A program made the position numbers and the translations under genes. Source: Benincasa hispida (Eukaryota > Streptophyta > Magnoliopsida > Cucurbitales > Cucurbitaceae). Taken from it: a stretch of 64,000 nucleotides of DNA. Positions 32,101 through 43,520 of this stretch are shown one piece after another (the stretch's first letter is position 1; each line of letters begins with the position of its first letter). Where the stretch lies: the NCBI RefSeq assembly GCF_009727055.1, contig NC_052357.1:14696121-14760120 (forward strand), read 5' to 3'. The notes beneath the pieces were generated by a model that was given only the letters and a program-made list of their open reading frames with translations, did no database searches and was not told where the DNA came from.

Positions 32101-32677
32101 TTCTCTAACTCTCCGAACTTGTTGAACTAGCTGAACACCTTTTCTGAAGGTTGGCTTTGGTATTTATAGAGCTTCAGGGTGAAAGGTGGCTTCTCTCTTA
32201 TGATTTCACAGACGAGATGGGTTTAATTCTTCGACTGATGCACCATATATTTATCACCAAAAAGCTGAGTGTACTTGTTATCGTTAGCGGCTTGTCAACT
32301 TAATTCGGATTCGACCGTCATCAGCTTTCTGTCCCATCTTGATTAATTATGCTTTTCACCCAGATGCACCCACCAAGTTGTGCCAGCTCTATGTGGCAAT
32401 CCTTCTTGAGTAGATGTTTACGAGCACAAATCACTGCAAAGCCTTGCGATAATGCTGTGCTCGACCATTGATTTCTTGTGATTGCGCTTTCCACCTTGCG
32501 TCAATGCATATTCTGCATAAAAATACAAAAGTTATCAGTTCTTATACGATGAACGCATGCGACCGCAATGTTATGAACTTAATGCTTTTTGGACGCACTC
32601 TAACATATTTTATGAATGCAAACCTGCATTGTTTAATAACTTAGCACTGTAATAACGTGCATTTCTACCCATTATCA
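29104..32677 (-). repeat. 5' LTR of C1 (family C), split by a solo A LTR
   Basis: The two halves, 29104-29507 and 31420-32677, together make about 1662 bp, close to the 1644 bp of the C LTR at 52100-53743. It starts TGATAATGGG at 32677 and ends AACGCATCA at 29104. TATTTATA lies at 32161-32168. The U5 block 'gagttcgaccctggactt' lies near 29220-29240. To its right is copia RT, flank CCTAG at 32678-32682. Confidence 0.88.
29508..31414 (+). mobile_element. Solo LTR, family A, with target duplication GTGCT
   Basis: 1907 bp starting TGATAACTTG and ending GATTACGAGTTTATA, flanked by GTGCT at 29503-29507 and 31415-31419. It is inserted in the C1 LTR; the flanks align with the uninterrupted C LTR at 52100-53743. 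TATAAATA lies at 30051-30058. The tail matches the LTR tail at about 21849 (GAGTTTACA), so the terminal CA has become TA. No host gene lies in this stretch. Confidence 0.92.
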
Positions 32678-33370
32678 CCTAGCTCAATTAAAACCTCAGA
32701 AAACTTGGAAAACCACTATCGTGAGGCTTGTTTCAAACCGTAGATGGACTTTTTGAGTTTGTAGACAAGCTTACAGTTTGAATGAGAAGAATCCGAAGGC
32801 TTGTAACCAAGAGGCAGATCCATATATACTCCTTCAAACAAATCATCATGGAGTAATGCATTAAAAACATCTAATTGTATGAGATTCGAATTATGAGAGA
32901 CAACAAATGTAAGAAGAACGCGAACAGTAACTAGCTTGGCAACAGGAGAAAAAGTCTCCATGAAATCCAAGCCTTCTTGTTGAGTATAGCCCTTGGCAAC
33001 GAGCCTTGCTTTGTACTATTCTACTGTCCCATTGAATTTGTGCTTGATCTTATAGACCCATTTGCAGCCCATTGTATGTTTTGTTGGAGGTAGCACCACA
33101 ACATCCCAAGTATCGTTGTCTTCCATGGCCTGAATCTCAATTCTCATAGCCTCCTTCCAATGATCAAAAGGGAAGGCCTGGTGATAAAATTTAGGTTCAT
33201 AATGAGAGGATATAGCCAAGAAAAAGCTCGAAAATTTGGGGAAAGGTCTGTATATGATAAGGCTGCAGATATGGGATAATGAGGGGAGGAAGAAGGCAAA
33301 GGGGTTGAGTGAATAAGCCTACAATGGTAGTCTTGTAGGTAATAAGGGGGCTTAGTGTTTGCACTTTTAA
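32678..33370 (-). pseudogene. pol: Copia RT, N-terminal part
   Basis: Minus strand: KPPYYLQDYHC (about 33350), ISSHYEPKFYHQAFPFDHW, EAMRIEIQAMEDNDTWDVV, CKWVYKIKHKFNGTVE, a stop at about 33015, then [49 protein letters not shown] and [14 protein letters not shown] stop near 32715 follows, and the frame ends at the C LTR (FSKFSEVLIELG). The YVDD-containing half is missing. RT would copy the element RNA. Confidence 0.92.
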
Positions 33371-33377
33371 CGCATAT

Positions 33378-34474
33378 ATAAACTTGTTGACTGGTAGAGA
33401 TGATATGCGATGCATGCCATGCGATACTACTACTGACTATGCGATGTTCTATTAAGATTAGGTAGTATGCCCTGATGTGTCACAAGTTTCTTTACAATGA
33501 AACCAAGTATATTTTCATCGTAAGTTTTTCGGTGTGATCCGAGGTCGAACACGGGGAAATACGGTACCGGTTTAATGCAGTGTTTTCATGATGTTATGCG
33601 ACCGGTTTTCAATACTTTGATAGAGTGTGTTGTAGAATAAGGACAATCAGGTGCCCATGTCTTGGTCACCGATCGATGAAGATCTGCTTGTCGATTGTGG
33701 TTGGAATGATGGTGGGGAGAGCTTCCCTCTCAGGCTAGCTCTTCCGGTAGTAGGGTCCTTGAACAGAGCTTCGCTCGAGGATATTGATAGGATGAACTGA
33801 GATTACACCTTTCGGCCATGTCTCTTATTCTTCCCGGATCTCACTTTGTAGCACTCAGCTAAGCTCTTTTCTCTCTTTAATCTTGCAGCACTTCGCCTAG
33901 ATCGAATAGCATAATTTTTTATTGAATCCTCTGGGGTATTTATAGGCAGAATAGGTTTGACTCCGTCCAAGTGGTCCCCACTTTTGGTTATGGAAATTTC
34001 GAAGATGGAGGGATTTTATTCCTTCTATTATGCAATCAGACCGTCAATTGTGCACAACCGTTAGCTGTACATGCGTCTTGATCTCCCCTCTTGCATTGCT
34101 CATTTGCATCATAGGTTCTCATGTGGCGTTTGTTTTTATAACCGATTTTCATGTGGATCAGGATCGACTATCGCATTGTGCCATTTCTTCAATGAATGTC
34201 TGCACAATGGCGTTCGATGGGCGCAATGGTGATAGAGATGCGTTGATGAAGTTCTCTCAAGCCTTGGGCGCAAGTGGTGACTTTGGTCTTCCTACAAAAT
34301 AGAGTAAATTTTCACCATATTCTCCATCCTTTGGCGTTAATGGATTTTATTGCAAGCATTTGAAATTATTATCAAACTAAGTTAATTTACATATAATTAG
34401 CGCATAATTCCTCACTTTTGGCCACAATATCTAGATAAGGTAGCATAAATAACTTGTATTTCTACAAGTTATCA
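33378..34474 (-). repeat. Family A LTR with internal deletion, in copia D1
   Basis: It starts TGATAACTTG at 34474 (minus strand) and its other end is near 33378. TATTTATA lies at 33937-33944. It is about 700-800 bp shorter than other A LTRs because of a deletion near 33635 ('gtgttgtagaa' joined to 'taaggacaatc'). The flanks CATAT (33373-33377) and CATAG (34475-34479) may be a target duplication with one change. The left end is approximate. Confidence 0.8.
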
Positions 34475-36170
34475 CATAGAAATGCGATGGGATTTTCGGA
34501 TTTCAAATTTAGAAATAGATGGATGGGATTGAGAGATGTCAGGCTGTTAGATGGAAGGAGAAGTATTCGGTGCAGAGGCAGGGGTAAGGGGCATACTAGG
34601 CTGTGAAGTGACAGGACTAGAAGGCTGTAAAGTTGGTAAATGAGGTGATTTATTTTGGTTTATAGAGAGTGCAGGGCTAAGGGAAAGATAAGGACTTGCA
34701 TCACTAGGCCTGTCGATGGACTGGTTATGTGGTGAAGGAAAAGTAATAGGAGTAGGGACATTGGTAGAAGTGTTGGATAAAGAAGTCTACTCATTGATTC
34801 TTGGACAATATATGGGCTGACAAGAAAAATCGACAGCCACTGATTTAGGTAAAACTAGGTCTTGAAGAAAAACTTGTTGCTCATTTGTGGAAGTAACTTT
34901 ATGAAAGGGGAAACAAGATTCATGGATGATAAAATCCCGAGATATGAAAAACCTATTATTTTCAATATCAAACAACTTATAAGGTTTCATACCAGGTGGA
35001 TAGCCAACAAAAACGACAGCTATGGCACGTGGTTGAAACTTGGTCCGACCATTCTGTAAGTAGAAGCAAAACATAAGCATCTGAAGGTTCGAAGAAGAGA
35101 GTAATCAGCACTCGTGCCATGTAAAATTTCATAAGGAGTCTTCCAGCTTAAGAGAGGTGATGGAGTACAGTTGATGAGAAAGACTGATGTTAGGATTCGT
35201 TCACTCCAAAAATGCAAAGGCACTCGAGACTGAAAGAAAAGGGCTTGAACAACTTTCATTATGTGCTGATGTTTTCTCTCAACAATAGAGTTTTTCTCTG
35301 GTCTCCCCACACAAGAAAACTGATTAATAACACCCTTCTGAAGAGAAAATTCAGTAAAACATAATTCGGGGGCATTTTCTGAATGAAAAACTTTGATTCT
35401 TTTATTGTATTGAGTTTCTACGTACGCAATAAAATGTGGAATGATAGAAAGAACATCAGACTTATTTTTCATCAAAAACACCCAAATGTATCTACTATGA
35501 TCATCAACCAAAGTAAGAAAATATCTATAACCAGCATATGAACATGTAGAAATGGGTCCCCAAACATCAACATGTATAGTGTCAAAAAGAGTGGATGCTC
35601 GATGATTGTGTGATTGGAAAGCTAATCTCTTCTGTTTTGCCAACGGACGGATTTCACAAGGATGTGAATGATGTAATGAAGATGGTAGTGACAAAATGGT
35701 CTTTAGAGTAGATAAACGAGATAGAGAAGGGTGGCCAAGCTTGAAATGCCACAACTCAGTCGAAGATTGTGAAACAACATTGATAGTAGACGAAGCATGC
35801 ACAAAATCAACAGCTTCATATGGATTCTCCAGAAGATACAAATCATCATGTAGTTTACCCCTACCAATCGTCTTCAATGTGGATTTGGCCTGAATATCAC
35901 AATATCTATTGGAAAATTGAATAGACAGAGAGTTATCAGACATGAGAGCACTGATAGATAACAAATTGTATTGAAATTCGGGTACAAATAGCACATGATG
36001 AAGAGTTATAGACCCAAAAAGGACAAGTGAGCCAACATAATGAATCGATATGTGTGTTTTGTTAGGCAAAAGGACAGAACTAGCAAAAGGCCTCAAATCA
36101 GCAAACATATGTTTTTTTAAAACATATATGTGTAGAAGCACCGGAGTCAACAATCCAGCCCCCAAAAGGA
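34475..36170 (-). pseudogene. pol: Copia protease end, integrase and INT-RT linker of D1
   Basis: Minus strand. DSGASTHIC (protease, near 36145) is followed by a frameshift into a frame open from 36165 to 35020. It shows LLSISALMS, TELWHFKLGHPSLSRL with the zinc-binding histidines, CEIRPLAKQKR where the usual CEIC has lost its last Cys, DTIHVDVWGPIST (first catalytic Asp), HSENAPELCF (the usual SDN second Asp is Glu), and GRPEKNSIVERKHQHI with the catalytic Glu. The linker continues at 35080-34787 (FVGYPPGMKPYKLFDIENNR, a conserved block after integrase) and fades towards 34475. Integrase would join element DNA to the genome; the two changed residues mean this copy could not. Confidence 0.92.
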
Positions 36171-36189
36171 ATAATGGAAGAATAAGTAT

Positions 36190-37361
36190 CTGCTACATGA
36201 TTAATAGCCTCATTGTCAACCTTAACAGCAACAAGTTTGGACTAAAGCATAGTAAGTATATTATGACACTGAGTAAGGGTGTCATGGTTGAGGTGAACAA
36301 AGGATGTAGGTGCTGTGGGAGTAGTATCAACAGTCGAGCTTGAAGTAGAGAGGGCAACATTTCGAACCTTATGAACTTCATTAGTTGTATGTTTCTTGGC
36401 TTGTAATTGGGCGGATAACCATGCATCTTGTAGCATTTGATGTGGCAAAAAAATTGACAATATGTGCAGACAGGTCGATTCTTGTTTTGCTCGGATGAAT
36501 TATTGGTATTGTGGTTGAGCTGGGATTGGGAATTATTTTCAGGCTTGTGGACGGGTAAAGTGACAGCAGGTGATGGTCAAGCAAAGGCAGAAATATGCTG
36601 TTCTTGTTGAACAATTAAGGAGTAAGACTTATTGATTGGTGGAAAAGGGTCTATAAGAAGTATCTGGGAACGAGCATGGTTATATTCATCATTTAAACCC
36701 ATAAAAAAACACAGCAAATATTCAAATTGGATGAAGTCGTCAGTGGATCGAACACCACCACAAGTACATTTACCACATGTGCAACCCGATCGATAAGAAA
36801 TATATTCATCCCACAAGCTTTTAATTTTAAAAAAAATACTTAGTTACTGAATCTTGTTCTTGTTTCAGATTAGACAACCCATGTTTTAATTGAAAAATAT
36901 GAGGACCATTCTTTTTCTGAAACCTATCTTGAAGATCAAGCCAAATCTCCCTAGCAGAATTGGTGAAAAGAATGCTGGATGAAATTTGCTTTGAAACATA
37001 GTTTAAGATCCAGGCAATCACAACATTGTTATTCCGAATCCAAAAAGGAAGGAGATCACTTATGGGCTGAACGAGAGAGCCATCAATGAAGCCTAATTTG
37101 TTGCAAATCGATAAGGCATAAATATCAAGTGACTCCATGGAACATAATTGGTGTCGGTGAGAGGCTCGGTGATAAGAACAAGGTTGGAGGTATCGCTGTG
37201 ATGAAGGATGTAAGAGTTATTATGAAAAATGGAAAAAAGATTCTTGGCTGGAACTAGTAATCAATTGATGGGATAGACGGCGTCGGAATATTTGCTGGAA
37301 TATTGCCCAGAAAATTGACTGAAGGTGGCGGAAGATCGGACGAAGGAGGGGTGGGATTCAT
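36190..37361 (-). pseudogene. gag: Copia gag of D1, broken
   Basis: Minus strand. It starts with a Pro-rich N-terminus near 37361 (MNPTPPSSDLPPPSVNF), then in a shifted frame NNSYILHHSDTSNLVLITEP and LTDTNYVPW. Another shift gives NKLGFIDGSL (37100), EIWLDLQDRFQKKNGPHIF, and across an ATG-less join LWDEYISYRSG and FFMGLNDEYNHARSQILL. A knuckle-like CTYCQFFCHIKCYKMHGYPP lies near 36440. These are the N-terminal copia gag domain, the UBN2-type capsid domain and the zinc knuckle, in that order. At least three frameshifts and several stops are present. Confidence 0.88.
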
Positions 37362-37410
37362 GGCTGTTTGGCATGCGAGGGAAGAAGACAAAGAGAAAGT
37401 TTTTAAAAAA

Positions 37411-37422
37411 CTTCTAATACCA
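37411..37422 (-). other. Primer binding site of copia D1
   Basis: On the minus strand TGGTATTAGAAG resembles TGGTATCAGAGC, complementary to the initiator tRNA-Met used by most copia elements. It lies immediately after the short LTR. Confidence 0.7.
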
Positions 37423-37600
37423 TATTAATAAGAAAAAACTGAATATATCAATAAAGGGAAAGAAAAGTCATTTTCCCCTATTTTATCATTTCCTCACCAG
37501 TATTTATACACCAATAATGTAACTGAAAAATCAAAACTAACAAAATCTATACAACAGAAAATATAACACAAGCTTAACTAATCAAAAATTACAACTAATA
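37423..37600 (-). repeat. 5' LTR of copia D1 (approximate limits)
   Basis: A short AT-rich LTR with TATTTATA at 37501-37508 (reads TATAAATA on the element strand), ending next to the primer site. The outer end is not firm because no second LTR is visible; it probably starts near 37590-37600 (minus strand 'ttagttgtaattttt'). Confidence 0.6.
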
Positions 37601-38740
37601 AATGTATCTTTGCATTCTCGTTTGTATTTAATTTTTTTAGAGTAGTTTTGTAATTTACTAATTAGTATTTTCTATTATACAAATTTGTTTTACTATTTTT
37701 ATAATTAAATCTTTCAGCCATATTTCCAAATGAAACTTTAAAATTTTCTATTTCTCTTTGTCGTCAACAAAAAAAAAAAAAAAAGGAAAGAAAAAGTGTA
37801 AGTCATTCTTTAGATGTAAAGCTTACCCAATTCAATAAAGAGAGCTCTCATCTTTACAAGAATCAGCCATCTAAATGCATACTGTTTCACTCTGATTTAT
37901 CAAAGGTTTTTTTTTTAATTTTTAATTTTCACCTATGTTGAAGGAGTATTTGAATCGATAGTGAAAAATTCAAAAAAAAAAAAAAGAAAAAGAAAGACCA
38001 AGCTAAGTTTTTAAAGCTTTATTTGGTAACTAGTTTTATTAATTTTCTATTTTTGACGTTTATGTGTGTTTTCTTTCAATTTTTTCATCACGGTTTTCAC
38101 TTTTTATAAACAAACATTTAAATTCTCAATCAAAATTTAAAAATAAAAATAAGTTTTGAAAAACTATACTCTCCTCTTTTAGTTTTCAATCTTTAGTTTA
38201 ACTTTTGAAAATATTGATAGAAAAACGGACAACATGACGACAAAAGTTTGATACTTTTAGTGATCATGCCAATTTATGGGCGAGAGTGCCCTTGTGCTTG
38301 TGGGTCATGGTATGTTTGCTCAACACTCTTCAATGCTTTAAGATTTGGAGTATAATGAGGGTGTCAAGGATGTGTTAACCTAGTTGTGATATTCGGGTGC
38401 ACATTCTTGATCCCTCTTTATCCTCACATTTAAAGTCATCTAAATGCTTTAAACAATAAACATCTCATCTCTTGTCCTCATGATTTTTTCGGGTAGATGT
38501 AATATAATAATTAATTTTTATTCTTTAACTCTAATTCATATAAACTATACTTTTTTGCACTTGCTGTTGAACTGAGTAGGTTGAGTATATATTTGAATTG
38601 ACTTTTTAGGTATTTATAATTTTTTTTTTCATTTATAAACGCATACTTAAATATTTAGAAAGTCAATCTAAACACATCTTGATAAAGGAAGGAAAAAGAA
38701 ATTATGATATTTATTGTACTTCAATATTTATATTCGTAGG
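37601..38740. other. AT-rich noncoding stretch
   Basis: No coding frame, LTR end or recognised repeat is visible. It contains an A15 run (37769-37783) and several T and A runs. It may be old intergenic DNA or a decayed element. Confidence 0.5.
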
Positions 38741-38818
38741 ATCTCGAGTAACACATGCATTCTAGAGATTTACGGGCCTATCTCGAGTAACACATGCATT
38801 CTAGAGATTTACGGGCCT
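38741..38818. repeat. 39-bp perfect tandem duplication
   Basis: Two identical adjacent copies (38741-38779 and 38780-38818) start 'atctcgagtaacac' and end 'tttacgggcct'. Identity implies a recent slippage or duplication event. Confidence 0.92.
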
Positions 38819-40166
38819 TTCGGAGTTAATTTTGGAGCAATTAACAGTTAAAAAAGAGCATCCAAGACTTCAAATAGAAGAGAAAATTGCCGCCAGGCGA
38901 GATTGTTGCGCCACCCTACGATGCTGCAACTATGCGCTCTATGCAAAATGCTGAAAAAAGGGTATAGCACCACAGTGCCGTGCACGATTATAAAATCTAC
39001 ACTTCATTTTTTAGATCATATATTTTGATTCGGGTAGCTGTTTTGGACGAAGATGACCACTAGTTGTCTTCATTTTTTCATCCTTTATCCATCAACAGCA
39101 TTAGGTTTTAGTTTTTCTTTCATCTTCTTTCTGCAATCAAGCAAAACAATGTCAGATACTAGCTTTTCCATCACCGTGGGATGATAAGATTTGCGGGTTT
39201 TCTATTTTTTAGGAGTTTGGAAAAATCCTTTATAATTTTGGGAGGATTTTGTCTGATATATTCTTGTCTTTTGAGTTTTCATCTTGATTGAATTCCTTTG
39301 TTGATTGTATTTTTTCATGAATGTTTTCAAACTACTTAAAAATGTATGATCGAAAGACAAGGATTAACGTATAATACGTGACATATAATTACATTGTATG
39401 TTAATCCCTAAGTAGTGAAGGTTAGATAGCCTTGTAATTTGTAGTTGATAAAAGAGAGCATTGTTTTATCAACCTAAAGAAAAATCATATGAAATTTCTA
39501 ATCAGGCGTTTCTTCATGGAAATTTATCCTAACATAATCCCTAACACTTAATGCGGTTCGTTCAATTTGTCGGTATGTTTTTTATCTAATTAAATTGACT
39601 AATTAATTAGATAATTAGGACCGTCGGATAGCATTTCTAATTAATTTGGCGAGGTATAGGGAAGAAGTTTTAATCAACCATTGAGAGTTCAACGATCAAG
39701 ATTATATTGGGTGATTTCGTTCCTCTAAACTAGAATGTTTTGTTAGATTACACTTCTATCCATTTACTTTCATGCTTTTACTTTTCCGCATTTTATTTCC
39801 TATTCTGCACACTAGTCTCCCTCCCCCACTTTATCGCTTTAACTAAAATTAGATGTTGAGAAACTAATCATTTCGTTTCCTTGTAGATTGACATGGACTT
39901 ACCACTTGTACTACTTAGTAGTATAGGTAGTTAGTTAATTCAGTATAATATAAATTTTATTTGATTGACAAAGAGAGGATTTGACAATCTTTCTTGAGCC
40001 CTTCACCCCAAGCAATGTTGTTATTTATTTTATTTTAATTCAAAACATGAATCAACATAATATGATATATAGTTTCCAAACAACAACATGTGGTCCAGTC
40101 AAAGGTTTGATAAAACTTGGATGCTCTCTCTTTTATTCGGTTTGTGTAAAAAAAACCGAACAAAAA
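38819..40166 (+). other. Noncoding stretch with LTR-like features
   Basis: No gene is visible. The part around 38880-38960 has GC-rich words ('ttgcgccaccctacgatgct') like Athila/Tat LTRs. The part at 39890-39930 ('gacatggacttaccacttg', 'actacttagtag') resembles a gypsy U5 tail. The last part, just before the primer site at 40167, may include the 5' LTR of copia D2, though I cannot match it to that element's 3' side. Confidence 0.4.
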
Positions 40167-40224
40167 TGGTATTAGAGCAAGAATTAAAGATCAAGATTCA
40201 TTATCTTGGAGGATCAAGATCCTG

Positions 40225-40714
40225 AAAACTAAGAGATAGAGAAGTTTGATGGAAAGGGTGATTTTGTCCTTTGAAAGGCCAAAATCCGAGCAGTTCTTGG
40301 ACAGCAAAAGGCTTTCATGGCCCTCATTGATCCATCAAAACTCCCTAAAATAGTGACAACTCAAGAAAAAGAGGACATGGAGTGAATAGCATATGGAACA
40401 CTGATTTTTAATTTAAGTGACAGCGTTTTGAGACAAATAATTGAAGAAGAGACAGCTTGCAAGATCTAGATTAAACTAGAAGATCTATATGCAAAAAGAG
40501 ACCTACAGAACAAAATGTATCTAAGGGAGAAATTTTTTACCTTTAAGATGGATTCCTCTAAGCCTCCTTCATACAATTTAGATGAATACAAGAAACTTGA
40601 TTCAGAATTCAAGAGTCTTGGAGGAAAACCAGGTGAACAGAATGAAGCATTCGTGCTTCTGAATTCTCTACCAAAAGCATACAAAAATGTAAAGAATACA
40701 CTAAAGTATGGTTG
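40225..40714 (+). pseudogene. gag: Copia gag of D2 (UBN2 type), broken
   Basis: It reads EKFDGKGDFVL, stop, KAKIRAVLGQQKAFMALIDP, EKEDME, stop, IAYGTLIFNLSDSVLRQIIE, CKI, stop, IKLEDLYAKRD, then an open part NKMYLREKFFTFKMDSSKPP to LPKAYKNVKNTLKYG ending TGA at 40713. Two of the three early stops lie where Trp codons are expected (VLWKAK and KVWKKL in relatives), as after G-to-A changes. This is the capsid-like domain of copia gag; no zinc knuckle remains. Confidence 0.88.
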
Positions 40715-41044
40715 AGAAACAATCAATACAGCACAATAATAATAATAATAATAACAACAATGTGATGTAGCCTTTCTTTTTTCTTTTTCGTAATTAATTT
40801 GCTTGTTTTTTTGCCAATTTTTTCTCCCTCCGTAGGTGATAATGGGGGAAGTTTGTGTCTGATAAGCTACAAAATGAAGAAGCCATGTTAGTGGAAAAAA
40901 GTTTAGATGAAACAGCTTTATACATTAATTTATTAAATTCATACTTTAATTACTAGAAATTATGGCAAACTGATATGAGTATATGCCCTACATTCTTCAA
41001 AAATAAATAAATATAAAATAAAATATGTTTATGTTGTATGGTTA

Positions 41045-41488
41045 TGTTGACTCTAACTTTGCAGTGGATTTAGACAAAAGAAGATCCCTATCAAACTAAC
41101 TATTTCTATATGGTCCTAATCTGCTAAGTTGGAAGGCAAATTTATAGTCTATCAGAGTCCTATCAAGTACAAAGGCAAAGTATACGGCACTAGCAGAAAT
41201 CATAAATAAGGCATTGTGGTTAATGGGCTTGATGGCTGACTTTGTATATCAAAAATAACAGTTAAGATTCACTGTGATAACCAAAATGCTATCCATCTTT
41301 CCAAAAACCGACAATATCACTCAAGGACCAAGCACATAGATATCAAGCACCATTTTGTAAGAGGCAAAATCAAAAAATGAGAAATAAAAGTTGTAAAGGT
41401 TCATACCTCAAAGAATGTTGCCGACATACTTACAAAGCCTACTATGAAGCTTAAGCTATTTAAATGTCTCGAGCTGATAGGTTTCTAG
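41045..41488 (+). pseudogene. pol: Copia RNase H / pol C-terminus of D2
   Basis: Translated with stops and a frameshift near 41330: SNFAVDLDKRRSLSN, FLYGPNLLSWKANL, STKAKYTALAEIINKALWL, NITQGPSTK-like region, then IDIKHHFVRGKIKK, HTSKNVADILTKPTMK and CLELIGF before the stop. These are the well-known end blocks of copia pol. The usual acidic residue in SSTEAEY has become lysine (STKAKY). About 3 kb of pol is missing upstream. Confidence 0.88.
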
Positions 41489-41555
41489 TTACCTGAAAAA
41501 GGATAGACGAATATTAGTTTTGGAAGGAAAGAGCTACATGCATTGAGATTAAGGT

Positions 41556-41800
41556 GGAAATATGTGAAGATTTGTTCTCAACAGTCTATATATATATATA
41601 TATATATATATATTCGTTCTTTAACAATTTAAAAAACACCTTGTAACGGTTCATAGTCTTTAAATACATATTAGTTTTACATTTAAAGACAAACTAGGAA
41701 AAGAAAAAAGAACTCTGTATTTGTAGCTTTCTTGAATAAATTCCTCCCCTTCCCGTTGATGTAGGTCATCTTAGGCCGAATCACCTACATCTTCTTCTTC
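41556..41800 (+). repeat. Probable 3' LTR region of copia D2
   Basis: It follows the purine-rich 'attaaggtggaaata' and begins TGTGAAGATTTG. It contains a (TA)n tract (about 41587-41613), an inverted repeat GATGTAGGT/ACCTACATC (41758-41766 and 41783-41791) and (ctt)n at 41790-41813. The matching 5' LTR was not identified, so the limits are tentative. Confidence 0.5.
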
Positions 41801-42077
41801 TTCTTCTTCTTCTCTCTTTCTTCTTCATGAATTGCATGCTCCAAATCATTAATCTCCATTGTTAATCATTGAATCAAAGTCAAAGGAATTTAGAGAGAAG
41901 GAGAGTTAATCGAGTTAGAGAGAAAGGAAGTTTTACCAAATTTATTTTCCTTCACTTGTTTTAGTGCGAATTTTGTACGGATGGGTCAAATTTAGAGGCC
42001 CACTCGAAATTTGGCCCATCTTTAAAGAACACTCGAATTTTGGCCTTCTGATGATATCAACTGTGTGTGAAACGTTA
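41801..42077. other. Noncoding stretch, nothing recognised
   Basis: Apart from the end of the (ctt)n tract and a short inverted pair 'gaatttt'/'aaaattc'-like words near 41970-42040, I see no gene, LTR end or repeat. Confidence 0.5.
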
Positions 42078-42762
42078 TGTTGGGGTGTCCTAAATCTCGT
42101 AGGGTCCAATTGTTTGTAATTGTAATGTACAAACAATCTATTCATGCAATAAAATATGTGATGTTTTATTAGTTGCATTAACCACAAAACAATAAACTAA
42201 CATCCACGGTTATCTTGTAGCTTAAACATGTATGTAGAGACATGTGGGTGGATCAAGTTTAAGTGATAACCTAAATGGTCTGTAGTAGATGGATAAGGCT
42301 GGATATCTTATCCTGGTGACACTACGAGTATGACCCGCTTCGTAGATGTTACAAATGTTGTATCGTGCTACAAATGATCTGATCCTGATCACTCATGTGG
42401 ACACATGTGAGCGGGGATATTCTATACAAAGGAGTTTGTATAAGACTAAATCACAAAATGTTTAGTCTCATTATATAACGCCGTTAATAATAGAGACTTA
42501 TATTTCACCAGGATGACCATAGGTAACATGACCTGAATTCTGAGTGAGTTATGAACTCCTGCCTATGAGGGTGGTCCTTTAATTTGTATGGGTGAGAGTG
42601 GTCAGATCGCCAACTCAACAAGCCTACCATTTTAGGGATTTGTCTGATTGGGGAGTTGGGAACATAGCTACACAAGAAGAAATTCACTCCTTCTCCAATG
42701 TTGGGACAACTAGATAAATTTCTCCCTTAAGGGCTGATTATGGGGCTTGAACAATGTGGCGC
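42078..42762 (+). repeat. Ty1/copia LTR fragment (TGTTGGGGTGTCC type)
   Basis: It starts TGTTGGGGTGTCCTAAAT and contains 'atcctggtgacactacg', 'cttcgtagatgttacaa', 'tgtggacacatgtgag', 'tacaaaggagtttgtat' and 'gattatggggcttgaac', blocks I recognise from a widespread plant copia LTR. Its right end is cut by the C LTR at 42763. No coding part of this element is present. Confidence 0.75.
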
Positions 42763-43520
42763 TGATAACGGGTAGAAATGCACGTTATCATAGTGCTAAG
42801 TTTTTAAACAATGTTGGATGGCGTTGATGGAATGTGTTAAATTGTGTCTATTAAGCATAAATTCTATAATATTGCGGTCGCATGCGTCCAACGCATTAGA
42901 GTAGTTGATCTTTTTATTTTTGTGCAGAATAATGCGTTAAGTGTAAAAAGCCTCGGGCAGCAAGGAATTGCTACCAGGCTCTCTACCTCTACTTTCCATT
43001 GTCCTTTTGTACTCAACTCAGTTATAAGAATGGAATATCTTTCTCTATACCTGTTCATTCTTTGTTATTCACCCATGAGTAGCTAAATTAGTTGAATGGG
43101 TTGAGAAGTAGTTAGCTAGTAGAACGAGGGAATTTTCATCTTTGTGATTATCTTGTTTATGTATGCTTCATTCGTCTATTAGAGACACTTGGGAGAGTAG
43201 TCTAAAGACAGGATCTAGACTTGGGAAGATCAGGTCAGTCAAGTCATAATCTAGGTTTGGAAAAACTAGGTTAGAACGCATAAATGGGAGATAGGCGCTT
43301 CGGAATGAGCACTATTTGTTATTTACCCATCATATGCATCTTAGCAATAAGGTATGATTGTATGCGGTCACCTTGCTTCATGCATTTTGCATTAACGCAT
43401 AGGACAAGAGTAGAGACTTAGGAATAAGCTCTATGGACTGTAACAGTGAATTTAATGATTCTATTTTAGGCATGTGCACTACGATATATGATGCATGATA
43501 CAAGCTCGTGTCCCCGGCAA
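42763..43520 (+). repeat. Family C LTR, fragment lacking the TATA region
   Basis: It starts TGATAACGGGTAG and follows the C LTR to about 42930, then jumps to the U5 part ('gcagcaaggaattgctacc') with the TATA segment missing. It ends in 'gtccccggcaacggca' (43512-43527), which is an inverted primer-site sequence, before joining the middle of another C LTR. So this is at least two joins in 750 bases. Confidence 0.75.

Larger units (their letters stand above)
16923..32677 (-). mobile_element. Athila-type element C1 (minus strand), 3'-truncated, with nested insertions
   Basis: Read right to left: C LTR (32677 to 29104, split by an A LTR), tRNA-Asp primer site, gag with an internal duplication, protease, RT, RNase H, integrase. 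Integrase is cut at 16923 by the B LTR, so its 3' end and 3' LTR are not seen. A-family insertions sit at 17423-19301, 21756-23887, 24758-26557 and 29508-31414. Its LTR start at 32677 abuts copia RT sequence, so C1 inserted into that copia element. Confidence 0.85.
32678..37600 (-). mobile_element. Ty1/copia element D1 (minus strand), 3'-truncated
   Basis: Read right to left: short LTR, primer site, gag with zinc knuckle, protease (DSGASTHIC, near 36145), GAG-pre-integrase region, integrase, linker, RT. RT is cut at 32678 by the C LTR, so RNase H and the 3' LTR are missing. An internally deleted A LTR (33378-34474) sits between integrase and RT. The order INT before RT identifies copia. Confidence 0.9.
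40167..41800 (+). mobile_element. Ty1/copia element D2, internally deleted
   Basis: Primer site TGGTATTAGAGC (40167-40178), then gag (40225-40714), a short AT-rich gap with (aat)n at 40735-40755, the C-terminal RNase H part (41045-41488), and an LTR-like 3' region. Protease, integrase and RT are gone. The gag sequence differs clearly from D1, so this is a different copia lineage. Confidence 0.82.

Noticed and set aside
37601..40166. Possible host gene between the two copia elements
   Set aside because: No frame of useful length, splice-consistent exon series or recognisable domain is visible; the right part looks LTR-like.
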